Assembly (NCBI GenBank): GCA_945619025.1
Contig: CALZBJ010000006.1
Span: forward strand, 68,695 to 132,694
DNA length: 64,000 nt
From: CALZBJ01 sp945619025
GTDB taxonomy: Bacteria; Pseudomonadota; Gammaproteobacteria; Cardiobacteriales; Wohlfahrtiimonadaceae
Reading direction: 5' to 3'
Below the pieces are notes generated by a model that was given only the letters and a program-made list of their open reading frames with translations, was not told the origin of the DNA and ran no database searches. Below, one piece after another: positions 25,400 through 34,346 of the stretch. Each line of letters opens with the position of its first letter. Position 1 is the stretch's first letter. Both the position numbers and the translations under genes were made by a program.

Positions 25400-26434
25400 A
25401 TGCGCATTCAAGCCGATCAGTTACCGCAATTACTTCCCCAAAATTCTGCGTGGCGCGGACTTTTGGTCGCGGGCGATGAACCCTATTTGGTTATCGAGGC
25501 GCAGGACTTTGTACGGCATTTTTTACGGGATCAAGCGGGCTTTTTAGAGCGGGATCTCTTTGAGGTGGCTAGCGGATTTGATTGGAATGATTTTCGGGAA
25601 TCAACGCAGAGTCTTTCGCTCTTTTCTGAACGAAAAATTGTAGAACTCCGCTTTCAAAATCGCCCCGATAGCGTGGCGCAGCGGCACCTACTTGAGTATT
25701 TCGAAAACCCCTCCCCCGATATTTTTCTATTAGTGAGCGTTCCGCGCTTAACCAATCAACAGCTGAAAGCGAAATGGGCGGATGCTTTTGATAAAAACGG
25801 CGCAGTGATGCCGATCTATCCGCCGCGACCCTATGAATATCCTCGCTGGATTGGTGCTCGTGCCCGTCAAAAAGGATTGAGGCTTTCAGACGATGCGATC
25901 GATCTTTTAGCGGTTCACAATGAGGGAAATCTCTTTTCGGTGATGCAGGAGCTTGATTATCTCGCGCTCTTTTATGGCAATGATCCGGTAAGCGGTGAGG
26001 GTCTAAAAGAGGCGTTAACGCAAAGCTCGCGGTTTATTACCTTTGATCTTGGCGATGCGCTGTTGACCGGCGATATTGAGCGAATTTTTCGCATTATTGA
26101 TGGCCTTCGTGAAGAGGGAGAGCCGGCGACGCTTGTCAATTGGGTGCTTCATAAAGAGATCGCAACCCTTGGCATGATGAAAGCGGAACTTGATAATGGC
26201 GCGCCGATGCAAGAGGTGCTGAAAAGAGTGTGGCAAAATAAACGCCCGCTCTATCAAGGTGCGCTCAGGCGATTTTCGCCTAAATTGTGGCAACATTTAG
26301 CGGAGATGCTCGTCCAGATCGATGAAGCGATCAAAGGGGAGTTGAAAGAAGATCCTTGGAATGCTATTTTGCGCGTCTCTTTTGCGTTAGCAGGCAAACG
26401 CCTCCTTTCGCTAAGTGCCACGGTGACGCCTTAA
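25400..26434 (+). CDS. holA: DNA polymerase III delta subunit
   Basis: The delta subunit is the wrench of the clamp loader that opens the beta clamp. The 344-residue product (E. coli 343) starts MRIQADQLPQLL, as HolA does. It has the clamp-loader domain I with LLVAGDEPYLVIEA and SLFSERKIVELRF, and domain II with QKGLRLSDDAIDLL and EGNLFSVMQELDYLAL. The C-terminal collar domain carries FDLGDALLTGDIERIFRIIDGL. scpB follows 30 bases on. lptE, the usual upstream neighbour, is absent. Confidence 0.94.
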   Translation: MRIQADQLPQLLPQNSAWRGLLVAGDEPYLVIEAQDFVRHFLRDQAGFLERDLFEVASGFDWNDFRESTQSLSLFSERKIVELRFQNRPDSVAQRHLLEYFENPSPDIFLLVSVPRLTNQQLKAKWADAFDKNGAVMPIYPPRPYEYPRWIGARARQKGLRLSDDAIDLLAVHNEGNLFSVMQELDYLALFYGNDPVSGEGLKEALTQSSRFITFDLGDALLTGDIERIFRIIDGLREEGEPATLVNWVLHKEIATLGMMKAELDNGAPMQEVLKRVWQNKRPLYQGALRRFSPKLWQHLAEMLVQIDEAIKGELKEDPWNAILRVSFALAGKRLLSLSATVTP

Positions 26435-26464
26435 TTAAATCAACCAAAATTGAGGGATAACGCC

Positions 26465-27085
26465 ATGAGTGATGCACTTTTTCATGACACGCACAACAAG
26501 GATAGTTTTATGCAGTTAGATGCGATGGTGGAAGCGGTGTTAATGGCCGCAAAAGCCCCTCTTACCATTAATGATTTATGCGATATTTTTAGAGAAAACG
26601 GCATCAGCAATGATGAGATGACCGAGGTGCTCGAAGCGCTTCAAGAGACCCTGTCAGGGCGGGGCGTTGAGCTGGTGGAAGTGGCGAGCGGCTGGCGTCT
26701 TCAAGTGCCGGCGCGCTATAACCATTGGGTGGAGCGTCTTTTTGAAGAGCGTCAAGAGCGCTACAGTTCCGCCCTTTTTGAAACGCTTGCGCTTATTGCC
26801 TATCAGCAACCGGTTACCCGCGGGGAGATTGAATCGGTGCGCGGCGTTGCGGTGAGTACCAATATTATTCGCACCCTTGAGGAGCGTGAATGGATTAAGG
26901 TGGTGGGCCGCAAAGAAACGCCCGGTCGCCCGCTTTTATATGCTACAACTGAAAAATTCCTCGATGATTTTAATCTCAAAAGTTTGGAAGAGTTGCCGCT
27001 TCTTGAAGATTCCATTTTGCTCGATGAAGCGAAACAGCGTGAAGTGGAATTTAATGAGACGCAAACACGCCCCGCCTCGGCGTAA
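26465..27085 (+). CDS. scpB: Chromosome segregation and condensation protein ScpB
   Basis: ScpB is a winged-helix dimer that bridges the ScpA kleisin in the SMC-ScpAB condensin. The 206-residue protein has the family motifs LEAVLMAAKAPLTINDL-like start, FETLALIAYQQPVTRGEIE, then RGVAVSTNIIRTLEEREWI and VVGRKETPGRPLLYATT. The ATG at 26465 is preferred over an in-frame TTG 15 bases earlier because GAGGGAT sits eight bases before it. scpA is not adjacent, which is unusual. Its presence implies SMC-ScpAB rather than MukBEF. Confidence 0.92.
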   Translation: MSDALFHDTHNKDSFMQLDAMVEAVLMAAKAPLTINDLCDIFRENGISNDEMTEVLEALQETLSGRGVELVEVASGWRLQVPARYNHWVERLFEERQERYSSALFETLALIAYQQPVTRGEIESVRGVAVSTNIIRTLEEREWIKVVGRKETPGRPLLYATTEKFLDDFNLKSLEELPLLEDSILLDEAKQREVEFNETQTRPASA

Positions 27086-27156
27086 AAATAAAACCTGCTT
27101 AACCGGCTCGATTCTTCTATACTGATTCTTTTATTATCAAACACAACAAAGGGTCT

Positions 27157-28437
27157 ATGTTCAAACCATTATCCCTCTATATCGGCCTGCGTTATACGGC
27201 TGCAAAACGGAAAAATAATTTCATCTCATTTATCTCATTTGTCTCGATTGGAGGCATTGCGCTTGGTGTGATGACGATGATTGTGGTGCTCTCGGTGATG
27301 AATGGCTTCCAAAAAGAGGTGGCCGAAAAGAGTACTGAGATGGCCTTTCATAATCAGGTAATGAGCGATACGGGCAAATTGTCTGATTGGCAGCGACTGC
27401 TCGATCTGCCGGAAAAGATTCCCAATGTGATTGGTGCCGCGCCGTTTGTGAAGAGTCAGGGACTCGTTAATGCCGATGGCGATATGAAGCCGGTGCTTAT
27501 TTTTGGCGTTGATGGTGAGTATGAAGGCGCAGTCTCCAATGTGAATGACGCGGTGAAAACCATTGAAGAGGGCGCGTGGAAAGCGGCGGATTTTACCCTG
27601 TTACAGGAGGGTGAATTTGGCATTATTTTAGGCAAGAGTCTTGCGACGGATTTCCGCGTGACGATTGGTGATTATGTTTCGCTCGTTACTTCCGATATTA
27701 ATGTCACCGTCGTTGGTGCCTCGCCGCGGTTAAAGCGGTTTAAAGTGATTGGGCTCTATGAAGCGGGGCTTTATGATTATGAAAAGAGCCATGTTTTTGT
27801 CCATTTAGAGGATGCGGCGCGACTTGCTAAACTGCCGAAGGGCGATGTGAGTGGGATTCGACTCAAACTTGAAAACCCGATGCGAGCCCACGATACGGCG
27901 CTTGCGGTACAGCGTTATCTCGGCTTTGATAATGATCTCACGGTCTATACTTGGATCGACCAATTTTCCGCGATCTATAAGATGATCGAGATCGAAAAGA
28001 TCACCATGTTTATTATTATGAGCCTCATTGTGGCGGTGGCGGTGTTTAATGTAGTGTCGATGCTGGTGATGGTGGTGACGGAAAAACGCTCCGAGATTGC
28101 GATTTTACGCACGCTCGGCATGCGCCCGCGCAGCATTATGTTTATCTTTATGGTGCAAGGCACCTTTATTGGATTTTTTGGCGCGTTGATCGGGATTGTG
28201 CTCGGGGTATTAATTGCCTCAAATGTACAGCCGATTGTCCATTTTGTGGAAAATCTGCTGGGTAAAACGATCTTTGAGCCGAGCGTCTATCCGGTGTCGG
28301 AAATCCCCTCGCTCATTTTGGCAGGCGATGTCTTTTTAGTGTCAGGCATTGCGTTTATTTTAGCGAGTTTAGCGACGCTCTATCCTGCGTGGAAAGCGGC
28401 ACGCACCCAACCGGCGGAGGCGCTACGTTATGAATAA
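27157..28437 (+). CDS. lolC: Lipoprotein-releasing permease LolC/LolE family
   Basis: This is the membrane subunit of the LolCDE-type ABC machine that extracts outer-membrane lipoproteins from the inner membrane. The 426-residue protein has one N-terminal membrane helix with the conserved start SLYIGLRYTAAKRKNNFISFIS. A large periplasmic domain follows (about residues 50-270), then three more helices, ending PAWKAARTQPAEALRYE. Only one such gene precedes lolD, so the machine may use a single permease twice (LolF-like) unless lolE lies elsewhere. It overlaps lolD by eight bases. Confidence 0.93.
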   Translation: MFKPLSLYIGLRYTAAKRKNNFISFISFVSIGGIALGVMTMIVVLSVMNGFQKEVAEKSTEMAFHNQVMSDTGKLSDWQRLLDLPEKIPNVIGAAPFVKSQGLVNADGDMKPVLIFGVDGEYEGAVSNVNDAVKTIEEGAWKAADFTLLQEGEFGIILGKSLATDFRVTIGDYVSLVTSDINVTVVGASPRLKRFKVIGLYEAGLYDYEKSHVFVHLEDAARLAKLPKGDVSGIRLKLENPMRAHDTALAVQRYLGFDNDLTVYTWIDQFSAIYKMIEIEKITMFIIMSLIVAVAVFNVVSMLVMVVTEKRSEIAILRTLGMRPRSIMFIFMVQGTFIGFFGALIGIVLGVLIASNVQPIVHFVENLLGKTIFEPSVYPVSEIPSLILAGDVFLVSGIAFILASLATLYPAWKAARTQPAEALRYE

Positions 28438-29116
28438 TGAGATCGTATTACGAGCGGTTAATCTCTCGAAATCATACTTTGATCAAAAGCATGAGGTGGA
28501 GGTGTTTCGCGATATCAATCTTGAAGTACGCCGTGGTGAAAAGATCGCCATTGTCGGTGCGTCAGGATCAGGAAAAAGTACGTTGATGCACATTCTCTCG
28601 GGGCTTGATCGCCCAACGCGCGGGGATGTCTATCTTAAAGAGGTGCATTTTAATGTGGCCTCCGAGGCAAAACGCGGGGTGCTTCGCAATCAACATTTAG
28701 GCTTTATCTATCAATTTCACCATCTATTACCGGATTTTACCGCGCTCGATAATGTGGCAATTCCGCTGGTGATTGGGGGATTATCGGTCAAAGCGGCGCG
28801 AGTTGAGGCGGATCGATTACTCCATCGCGTGGGCCTTTCGCACCGGTTAACCCATAAACCTTCCGCTCTTTCCGGCGGTGAGCGTCAGCGAGTCGCGATT
28901 GCACGGGCGCTTGTAACAAAGCCGGCGGCGGTTCTTGCCGATGAACCAACCGGGAATCTCGATGAAGAGAATGCGCGCGCGGTATTTGAGCTTTTATGTG
29001 AAATGAATGATGAATTTGGCACGGCGTTACTGGTGGTAACGCACGATCGCACCCTCGCGGCGAAGATGGATCGCTGCTGGGAGATGCGTGATTTTGGATT
29101 ATCTCAACAGCTATAA
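28430..29116 (+). CDS. lolD: Lipoprotein-releasing ATPase LolD
   Basis: LolD is the ATPase that drives release of outer-membrane lipoproteins to LolA. The 228-residue protein has Walker A VGASGSGKSTLM, the Q-loop YQFHHLLPDFTALDNV (HHLLPDF is the LolD signature), ABC signature LSGGERQRVAIARAL, Walker B VLADEPTGNLDE and the H-loop VVTHDRTLA. The start overlaps the lolC stop by eight bases, so the subunits are made together. Confidence 0.96.
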   Translation: MNNEIVLRAVNLSKSYFDQKHEVEVFRDINLEVRRGEKIAIVGASGSGKSTLMHILSGLDRPTRGDVYLKEVHFNVASEAKRGVLRNQHLGFIYQFHHLLPDFTALDNVAIPLVIGGLSVKAARVEADRLLHRVGLSHRLTHKPSALSGGERQRVAIARALVTKPAAVLADEPTGNLDEENARAVFELLCEMNDEFGTALLVVTHDRTLAAKMDRCWEMRDFGLSQQL

Positions 29117-29148
29117 GATTGGCAAATAAATAAAAAGGACAAAAAGGC

Positions 29149-29835
29149 GTGATGGAGCTTTTATCCGGTTGGATTAATGAATTTATCGATATTTTCTTAA
29201 ACATTGATGATCATTTAGAGGTACTCGCCAATCAATATGGCGCGTGGCTCTATCTTATTTTAATTGTGATTGTCTTTTGTGAAACGGGGTTGGTGGTGAC
29301 GCCCTTTTTACCCGGCGATTCGCTTTTGTTTGCGGCCGGCGCGCTCTCGGCGATGGGGATGCTCGATATTCTCATTCTCTGGGGCTCGCTCTTTGTAACG
29401 GCGGTGATTGGCGATGCGGTCAATTATCATATTGGGAAGTTTTTAGGGATTAAACCCTTTAAAGAGGACGCGCGGATTTTTAAATTGAAATATCTGCGTA
29501 AAACCGAAGAGTTTTATGAAAAGCATGGCGGGAAAACGATTATTTTGGCGCGCTTTATCCCAATTGTTCGAACTTTTGCCCCTTTTGTGGCGGGCGCAAG
29601 TACGATGTGTTATCGTAAGTTTTTCACCTATAATGTGGTCGGCGCTTTTCTTTGGACCACGTTAATGCTCGGGGCGGGCTACCTCTTTGGAAATATCGCC
29701 TGGGTTAAAGATAATTTTTCAGCAATTGTGCTCGGAATTATCTTTGTTTCCTGTCTACCGATCCTCATTGAAGCTGGGCGCGCCTATCTTCAGAAACGAA
29801 AAAATAAAGTTGCAACCTTACCCGATAATGATTAG
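29149..29835 (+). CDS. dedA: DedA-family inner-membrane protein
   Basis: DedA proteins are multi-helix inner-membrane proteins related to lipid flippases (undecaprenyl-phosphate or phospholipid recycling). The 228-residue protein closely follows E. coli DedA: VFCETGLVVTPFLPGDSLLF, then GDAVNYHIGKFLG, FYEKHGGKTIILARFIPIVR and TFAPFVAGAS. The acidic Glu of CETGL and the Arg of ARFIPIVR are functionally important in the family. Start may be GTG 29149 or ATG 29152; AAAGGAC upstream fits the GTG slightly better. It follows lolD by 32 bases and may be cotranscribed. Confidence 0.93.
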   Translation: MMELLSGWINEFIDIFLNIDDHLEVLANQYGAWLYLILIVIVFCETGLVVTPFLPGDSLLFAAGALSAMGMLDILILWGSLFVTAVIGDAVNYHIGKFLGIKPFKEDARIFKLKYLRKTEEFYEKHGGKTIILARFIPIVRTFAPFVAGASTMCYRKFFTYNVVGAFLWTTLMLGAGYLFGNIAWVKDNFSAIVLGIIFVSCLPILIEAGRAYLQKRKNKVATLPDND

Positions 29836-29992
29836 AATTGCGTCAACTGCCCGTAAAGGGAGTCCCCAAACGCTATCGTTCGATGCGTTCGCCTCTTTTA
29901 TTATCTAATCTCATCTTTAGGTTATTAACAATTTCCCTAATTTATTCCGCGTAAGTGCAGCGGATTACTCAATCTTTATGTAAAAAAAGTCT

Positions 29993-31249
29993 ATGAATTT
30001 AACAGAATTAAAACGAAAAACAGCACAAGAACTCATTGATATTGCTGAAGAGATGAATCTTGAAGGTTCAGGCCGTGCGAAAAAGCACGATTTAGTATTT
30101 AGTATCTTAAATACCTACGCAGCGCAGGGCAACGACATCACAGGCGATGGTGTTTTAGAGGTCTTAAATGATGGCTACGGATTCCTCCGCGGGGTTGATA
30201 GCTCGTTCTTAGCAGGGCCCGATGATGTCTATATCAGCCCCTCGCAGATTCGCCGTTTTAATCTCCGTACCGGTGATACCGTCTCTGGGAAAATTCGTCC
30301 GCCTAAAGATAATGAAAAATATTTCGCGCTCGTTAAAGTCCAAGAGATTAACTACGAGCCCCTTGAGGCGAGCAAACGTAAAATCGCGTTTGAAAACTTA
30401 ACGCCAATTCATCCAAACGAGCCCTTAAAAATGGAGCTTGGGAATGGATCAAGCGAAGATATTACCGCACGCTTAATCGATATGGTTGCCCCGATTGGTA
30501 AGGGTCAGCGGAGTATGATCGTTGCGCCGCCAAAAGCGGGTAAAACCATCATGATGCAAAATATCGCCCAATCGATCGCGATCAATCATCCGGAAGCCTA
30601 TCTGATGGTACTTTTAATTGATGAGCGCCCGGAAGAGGTGACCGAGATGCAGCGTTTAGTGAAAGGCGATGTGATTGCATCAACCTTTGATGAACCGGCG
30701 CTTCGCCATGTACAAGTGGCAGAAATGGTGATCGAAAAAGCTCGCCGTTTAGTGGAACATGGCCGCGATGTGGTGATTTTGCTCGACTCAATGACCCGTC
30801 TTGCACGCGCGTATAATACCGTGGTGCCTTCATCAGGGAAAGTCTTATCCGGTGGGGTGGACGCGAATGCCCTGCATCGCCCGAAACGCTTCTTTGGTGC
30901 AGCGCGTAATATTGAAAATGGCGGTAGCTTAACCATTATTGCCACCGCGATGGTCGATACCGGATCGAAGATGGATGAGGTGATTTTCGAAGAGTTCAAA
31001 GGAACCGGTAACTCAGAGATTCAACTCGATCGCCGTATTGCGGAAAAACGCATCTTCCCAGCGATCAATATTAATCGTTCAGGCACTCGCCGTGAAGAGC
31101 TTCTTATCGAGCCCGATGATCTTCAAAAAATCTGGATTCTGCGTAAGCTCGTTCATCCGATGGATGAGATTCAATCGATTGAGTTTGTCCTTGATCGCAT
31201 GAAAGAAACCGATACAAATGAAGAGTTTTTTAACTCAATGAAGGGTTAG
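29993..31249 (+). CDS. rho: Transcription termination factor Rho
   Basis: Rho is a hexameric RNA-dependent ATPase that ends transcription. The 418-residue product (E. coli 419) starts MNLTELKRKTAQELIDIAEE. It has the cold-shock-like RNA-binding fold with LEVLNDGYGFLRG, the Walker A VAPPKAGKTIMMQNIA, Walker B VVILLDSMTRLARAYN, the Q/R-loop region GKVLSGGVDANAL, and LDRRIAEKRIFPAININRSGTR. All active residues are present. A 157-base leader precedes it, as expected for an autoregulated rho gene, though no clear element can be named. rpmE2 follows. Confidence 0.98.
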   Translation: MNLTELKRKTAQELIDIAEEMNLEGSGRAKKHDLVFSILNTYAAQGNDITGDGVLEVLNDGYGFLRGVDSSFLAGPDDVYISPSQIRRFNLRTGDTVSGKIRPPKDNEKYFALVKVQEINYEPLEASKRKIAFENLTPIHPNEPLKMELGNGSSEDITARLIDMVAPIGKGQRSMIVAPPKAGKTIMMQNIAQSIAINHPEAYLMVLLIDERPEEVTEMQRLVKGDVIASTFDEPALRHVQVAEMVIEKARRLVEHGRDVVILLDSMTRLARAYNTVVPSSGKVLSGGVDANALHRPKRFFGAARNIENGGSLTIIATAMVDTGSKMDEVIFEEFKGTGNSEIQLDRRIAEKRIFPAININRSGTRREELLIEPDDLQKIWILRKLVHPMDEIQSIEFVLDRMKETDTNEEFFNSMKG

Positions 31250-31312
31250 ACTTGCATTTTGTCTAAAGAATCAGTAAAATTACCGTCTTGAATTATTTTT
31301 ATGGTAAACACC

Positions 31313-31345
31313 GATAAGTTGACGAGCTTATCTCGCCATTAAAAT
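31313..31345 (+). promoter_or_regulatory. Palindrome and possible promoter before rpmE2
   Basis: GATAAG (31313-31318) and CTTATC (31327-31332) form a perfect inverted repeat. It overlaps a TTGACG (31319-31324) that is 15 bases from TAAAAT (31340-31345). It could be an operator over the -35, or a leader hairpin used for L31 feedback. Confidence 0.35.
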
Positions 31346-31381
31346 AGAACCGGTTTAATTTTAATAATGGATTTAAGAACT

Positions 31382-31621
31382 ATGTCAAACAAAGAAACAA
31401 ACTACCGCGAAGTGGTATTCCAAGACGTATCAAGCGATTTTGCAATTTTAACGCGTTCAACCGTTAAAACCTCTGAAACAATTACATGGGAAGATGGTAA
31501 CGAATACCCTCTTTACAAAGTTGAAGTATCTTCAGCGTCACACCCATTCTTCACTGGTAAGCAAAACATCCTTGACTCAGAAGGTCGTGTGGATCGCTTC
31601 CGTAAACGCTTCGGTCGTTAA
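31382..31621 (+). CDS. rpmE2: 50S ribosomal protein L31 type B (zinc-free)
   Basis: L31 bridges the two ribosomal subunits. The sequence YREVVFQDVSSDFAILTRST...SSASHPFFTGKQNILDSEGRV, ending RFRKRFGR, is the type B form, which lacks the zinc-binding cysteines (the protein has none). The ATG at 31382 (79 residues) places the conserved Tyr at its normal distance from the N-terminus; an upstream in-frame ATG at 31367 would add five residues and has no ribosome site. In bacteria with both types, type B is used in zinc shortage. It follows rho, a common arrangement. Confidence 0.92.
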   Translation: MSNKETNYREVVFQDVSSDFAILTRSTVKTSETITWEDGNEYPLYKVEVSSASHPFFTGKQNILDSEGRVDRFRKRFGR

Positions 31622-31660
31622 TCATTTTGATTATCTAAGACTGATAGTGATGGAACAAGA

Positions 31661-31694
31661 GCATCTTTTCTTCGGAAAGATGCTTTTTTTTGTC
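31661..31694 (+). terminator. Terminator of rpmE2
   Basis: GCATCTTT and AAAGATGC close a TCTTCGG loop and are followed by eight T. Confidence 0.9.
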
Positions 31695-31779
31695 TAAAAT
31701 AAAGCTGCGGATAGAGATTTATCTTGGCTCATCGGTCTTAATCCATTTACCTATTTAAAATTTAAAAAGAGATTTTGTT

Positions 31780-32802
31780 ATGTTGCGCGTCTTGATTCGT
31801 TCAATTTTGTTTCGCCTCGATCCTGAAAGAGCTCATCATCTCTCATTGTGGGGCTTAAAAATGTTGGGGCGAGTGCCTTTTTTAGCAAAGAGGATTCGCC
31901 AGCATTATCAGGTTAAAGATCCGCGACTTGAGCGAACGGTACTTGGCATTCAGTTTGCTCACCCTGTGGGGATGGCGGCGGGATTTGATAAAGATGCCAA
32001 AGTCTTCAATGAGCTCTCTATGCTTGGGTTTTCTTTTGTCGAGATCGGAACGGTGACGCCGAAAGCGCAAGCGGGCAATCCGAAAAAACGCCTCTTTCGA
32101 CTGGTTGAAGATGAAGCGATCATCAATCGCATGGGCTTTAATAATGATGGCGTTCATGCGGCGAAATTACGCTTGATGAAAAACCAAGGCGTGATCGTTG
32201 GCGGAAATATCGGTAAAAATAAAGTCACCCCCAATGCTGAAGCGGTGAACGATTATCTCGAATCCTTTAATGAGCTTTTTGAGGTGGTGGATTATTTTGT
32301 GGTCAATGTCAGTTCCCCGAATACCCCGAATCTGCGTGATCTTCAGGATAAAGAGCCGCTCACGGCGCTTCTCAATGCGCTTCAAACAGTCAATCTTGCC
32401 AAAGAGACCCCAAAACCGATTTTCTTAAAAATTGCCCCGGATTTAACGGAATCTCAACTCCTTGATATAATAGAGATTGTCGCAGAGACACAAATTGGCG
32501 GCGTGATTGCGACTAATACCACCCTCGATCGCACCGGACTACAGAGTGCCGACAAGGGGGAAGCAGGCGGATTAAGCGGCAAACCGCTCACTGATAAATC
32601 AACGGCGGTGATTCGGTTTTTACATGAGAAGAGTGACGGCGCATTTCCCATCATTGGGGTGGGCGGAATTCACAGTGCCGAGGACGCGTTAGAGAAGCTC
32701 CATGCGGGGGCGACGCTGATTCAACTCTATTCGGGCTTTATCTATGAAGGACCTGCGCTCATTAAAGCGATAAACGAGGCCATTTTGAAAGAGTGTGATT
32801 AA
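31780..32802 (+). CDS. pyrD: Quinone-dependent dihydroorotate dehydrogenase (class 2)
   Basis: PyrD oxidises dihydroorotate to orotate in pyrimidine synthesis and passes electrons to membrane quinone through FMN. The 340-residue protein has the class 2 N-terminal amphipathic membrane-binding part (residues 1-45), then VGMAAGFDKDAKV, NRMGFNNDG, VVNVSSPNTPNLRDLQ with the catalytic Ser, and IIGVGGIHSAEDALEKL. Its length matches E. coli PyrD (336). It is a single gene between rpmE2 and gltA. Confidence 0.96.
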   Translation: MLRVLIRSILFRLDPERAHHLSLWGLKMLGRVPFLAKRIRQHYQVKDPRLERTVLGIQFAHPVGMAAGFDKDAKVFNELSMLGFSFVEIGTVTPKAQAGNPKKRLFRLVEDEAIINRMGFNNDGVHAAKLRLMKNQGVIVGGNIGKNKVTPNAEAVNDYLESFNELFEVVDYFVVNVSSPNTPNLRDLQDKEPLTALLNALQTVNLAKETPKPIFLKIAPDLTESQLLDIIEIVAETQIGGVIATNTTLDRTGLQSADKGEAGGLSGKPLTDKSTAVIRFLHEKSDGAFPIIGVGGIHSAEDALEKLHAGATLIQLYSGFIYEGPALIKAINEAILKECD

Positions 32803-32843
32803 TAAATTTTATAGGTATCTTTTAATAGAATTTATACATTCGA

Positions 32844-32886
32844 GTATCTTATTTTTTAATAGAGGTGTATTATCAACATAAGATAC
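32844..32886 (+). repeat. Inverted repeat in gltA upstream region
   Basis: GTATCTTAT (32844-32852) and ATAAGATAC (32878-32886) are perfect nine-base arms 25 bases apart. It may be a bipartite operator or a leader stem; the gene it serves would be gltA. Confidence 0.35.
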
Positions 32887-32986
32887 AGATAATCAATTTA
32901 GTGTTTTAGGCATTTGTTCCAAATCGACTACACAAATCGAATGCAAACGGAAACGATGCGAAAAAGCTTCAGTTAGGAGGAAAGCT

Positions 32987-34261
32987 ATGACTAAAAATAC
33001 TGTAACTATTACTGATAATAGAGATAATAAAAGTGTTGAGTTACCGATTTTAGAATCGGTTTACGGAAATGATGTGATTGATATCGCGGCATTAAACCGT
33101 GATATGCATATGTTCAGTTATGACCCAGGTTACGTATCAACAGCGAGCTGTGAGAGTGCGATCACCTATCTTGACGGGGAAAAAGGGGAGCTGTTCTATC
33201 GCGGTTACCCAATTGAGCAATTAGCAGCGAAAAAGAGCTATCTTGAAGTGGTTTACTTACTTTGGTACGGCGAGCTGCCCACTCCAGAGCAAGCGACAAA
33301 ATTCAAAGAGATCATCATGACGCATTCATTAATGCATGAAAACATGAAAGATTTCCTCCAAGGTTTCCGCTACGATTCACATCCAATGGCAATGCTTTCA
33401 GGTTCTGTGGCATCAATGGCTGGGTTCTATCACGATAAACTCGACATCTATGACCCTTACCACCGCGAAGTCATTGCACACCGTTTAATCTCAAAAATTC
33501 CAACGATTGCAGCGGCATGTTTTAAACATGGTCGTGGCCAACCGTATCGTTATCCACGTAATGATCTATCATATGCAGGGAACTTCTTACAAATGATGTT
33601 CTCAACTCCGTGTGCGGATTACGAGATCGACCCGATTGCTGAAAAAGCGATTGATACCCTCTTTATCCTTCACGCAGACCATGAGCAAAACGCATCGACA
33701 TCAACGGTTCGTTTAGCCGGCTCATCAGGGGCGAACCCATTTGCAGCGATTGCATCAGGGATTGCAAGCCTTTGGGGTGCGGCGCATGGTGGCGCGAACG
33801 AAGCGGTGCTTCGTATGCTTGAAGAGATCGGTTCTGTGGATAACATTCCAAAATATATCGACAAAGCGAAAGACCGTAACGATCCGTTCCGTCTTATGGG
33901 CTTTGGTCACCGTGTTTACAAAAACTTTGACCCACGTGCGAAAATCATTAAAGGCATCGCGGACCAAGTATTGGCGAAATATGGTAACGATCCATTAATG
34001 GAGATCGCGGTAAGACTTGAAGAGATCGCGCTTAAAGATGAGTACTTCATCGAGCGTAAACTCTATCCGAACGTTGACTTCTACTCAGGTATCATCTACA
34101 AAGCGTTAGGGATTCCTGTTGAGATGTTCACCCCAATGTTCGCCATTGCGCGTACCAGCGGATGGATCAGCCACTGGGCTGAGATGATCTCAGATCCAAA
34201 ACTCAAAATCGGTCGTCCACGTCAGCGCTACATCGGTCCTACAAGACGTGACATCGAATAG
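32987..34261 (+). CDS. gltA: Citrate synthase (type II)
   Basis: Citrate synthase condenses oxaloacetate and acetyl-CoA, the entry step of the TCA cycle. The 424-residue product is the hexameric gram-negative type, with an N-terminal beta domain (VTITDNRDNKSVELPILESV) and the active residues in LHADHEQNASTSTVR, GFGHRVYKNFDPRA and NVDFYSGIIYKALG. AGGAGGAAA seven bases before the ATG is a strong ribosome site, fitting an abundant enzyme. It has an inverted repeat upstream and a terminator directly downstream. Confidence 0.97.
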   Translation: MTKNTVTITDNRDNKSVELPILESVYGNDVIDIAALNRDMHMFSYDPGYVSTASCESAITYLDGEKGELFYRGYPIEQLAAKKSYLEVVYLLWYGELPTPEQATKFKEIIMTHSLMHENMKDFLQGFRYDSHPMAMLSGSVASMAGFYHDKLDIYDPYHREVIAHRLISKIPTIAAACFKHGRGQPYRYPRNDLSYAGNFLQMMFSTPCADYEIDPIAEKAIDTLFILHADHEQNASTSTVRLAGSSGANPFAAIASGIASLWGAAHGGANEAVLRMLEEIGSVDNIPKYIDKAKDRNDPFRLMGFGHRVYKNFDPRAKIIKGIADQVLAKYGNDPLMEIAVRLEEIALKDEYFIERKLYPNVDFYSGIIYKALGIPVEMFTPMFAIARTSGWISHWAEMISDPKLKIGRPRQRYIGPTRRDIE

Positions 34262-34290
34262 TTGAATTTTGATGGGTAACAGTAAATAAT

Positions 34291-34326
34291 AGAGGGCGTA
34301 GATATAAGGTCTACGCCCTTTCTTTT
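34291..34326 (+). terminator. Terminator of gltA
   Basis: AGGGCGTAGA and TCTACGCCCT pair perfectly around TATAAGG and are followed by TTCTTTTT. Its end lies within about 20 bases of the eno start, so the eno promoter must overlap this region or eno depends on read-through. Confidence 0.85.
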
Positions 34327-34346
34327 TATATCGATAGAGGAAATTT

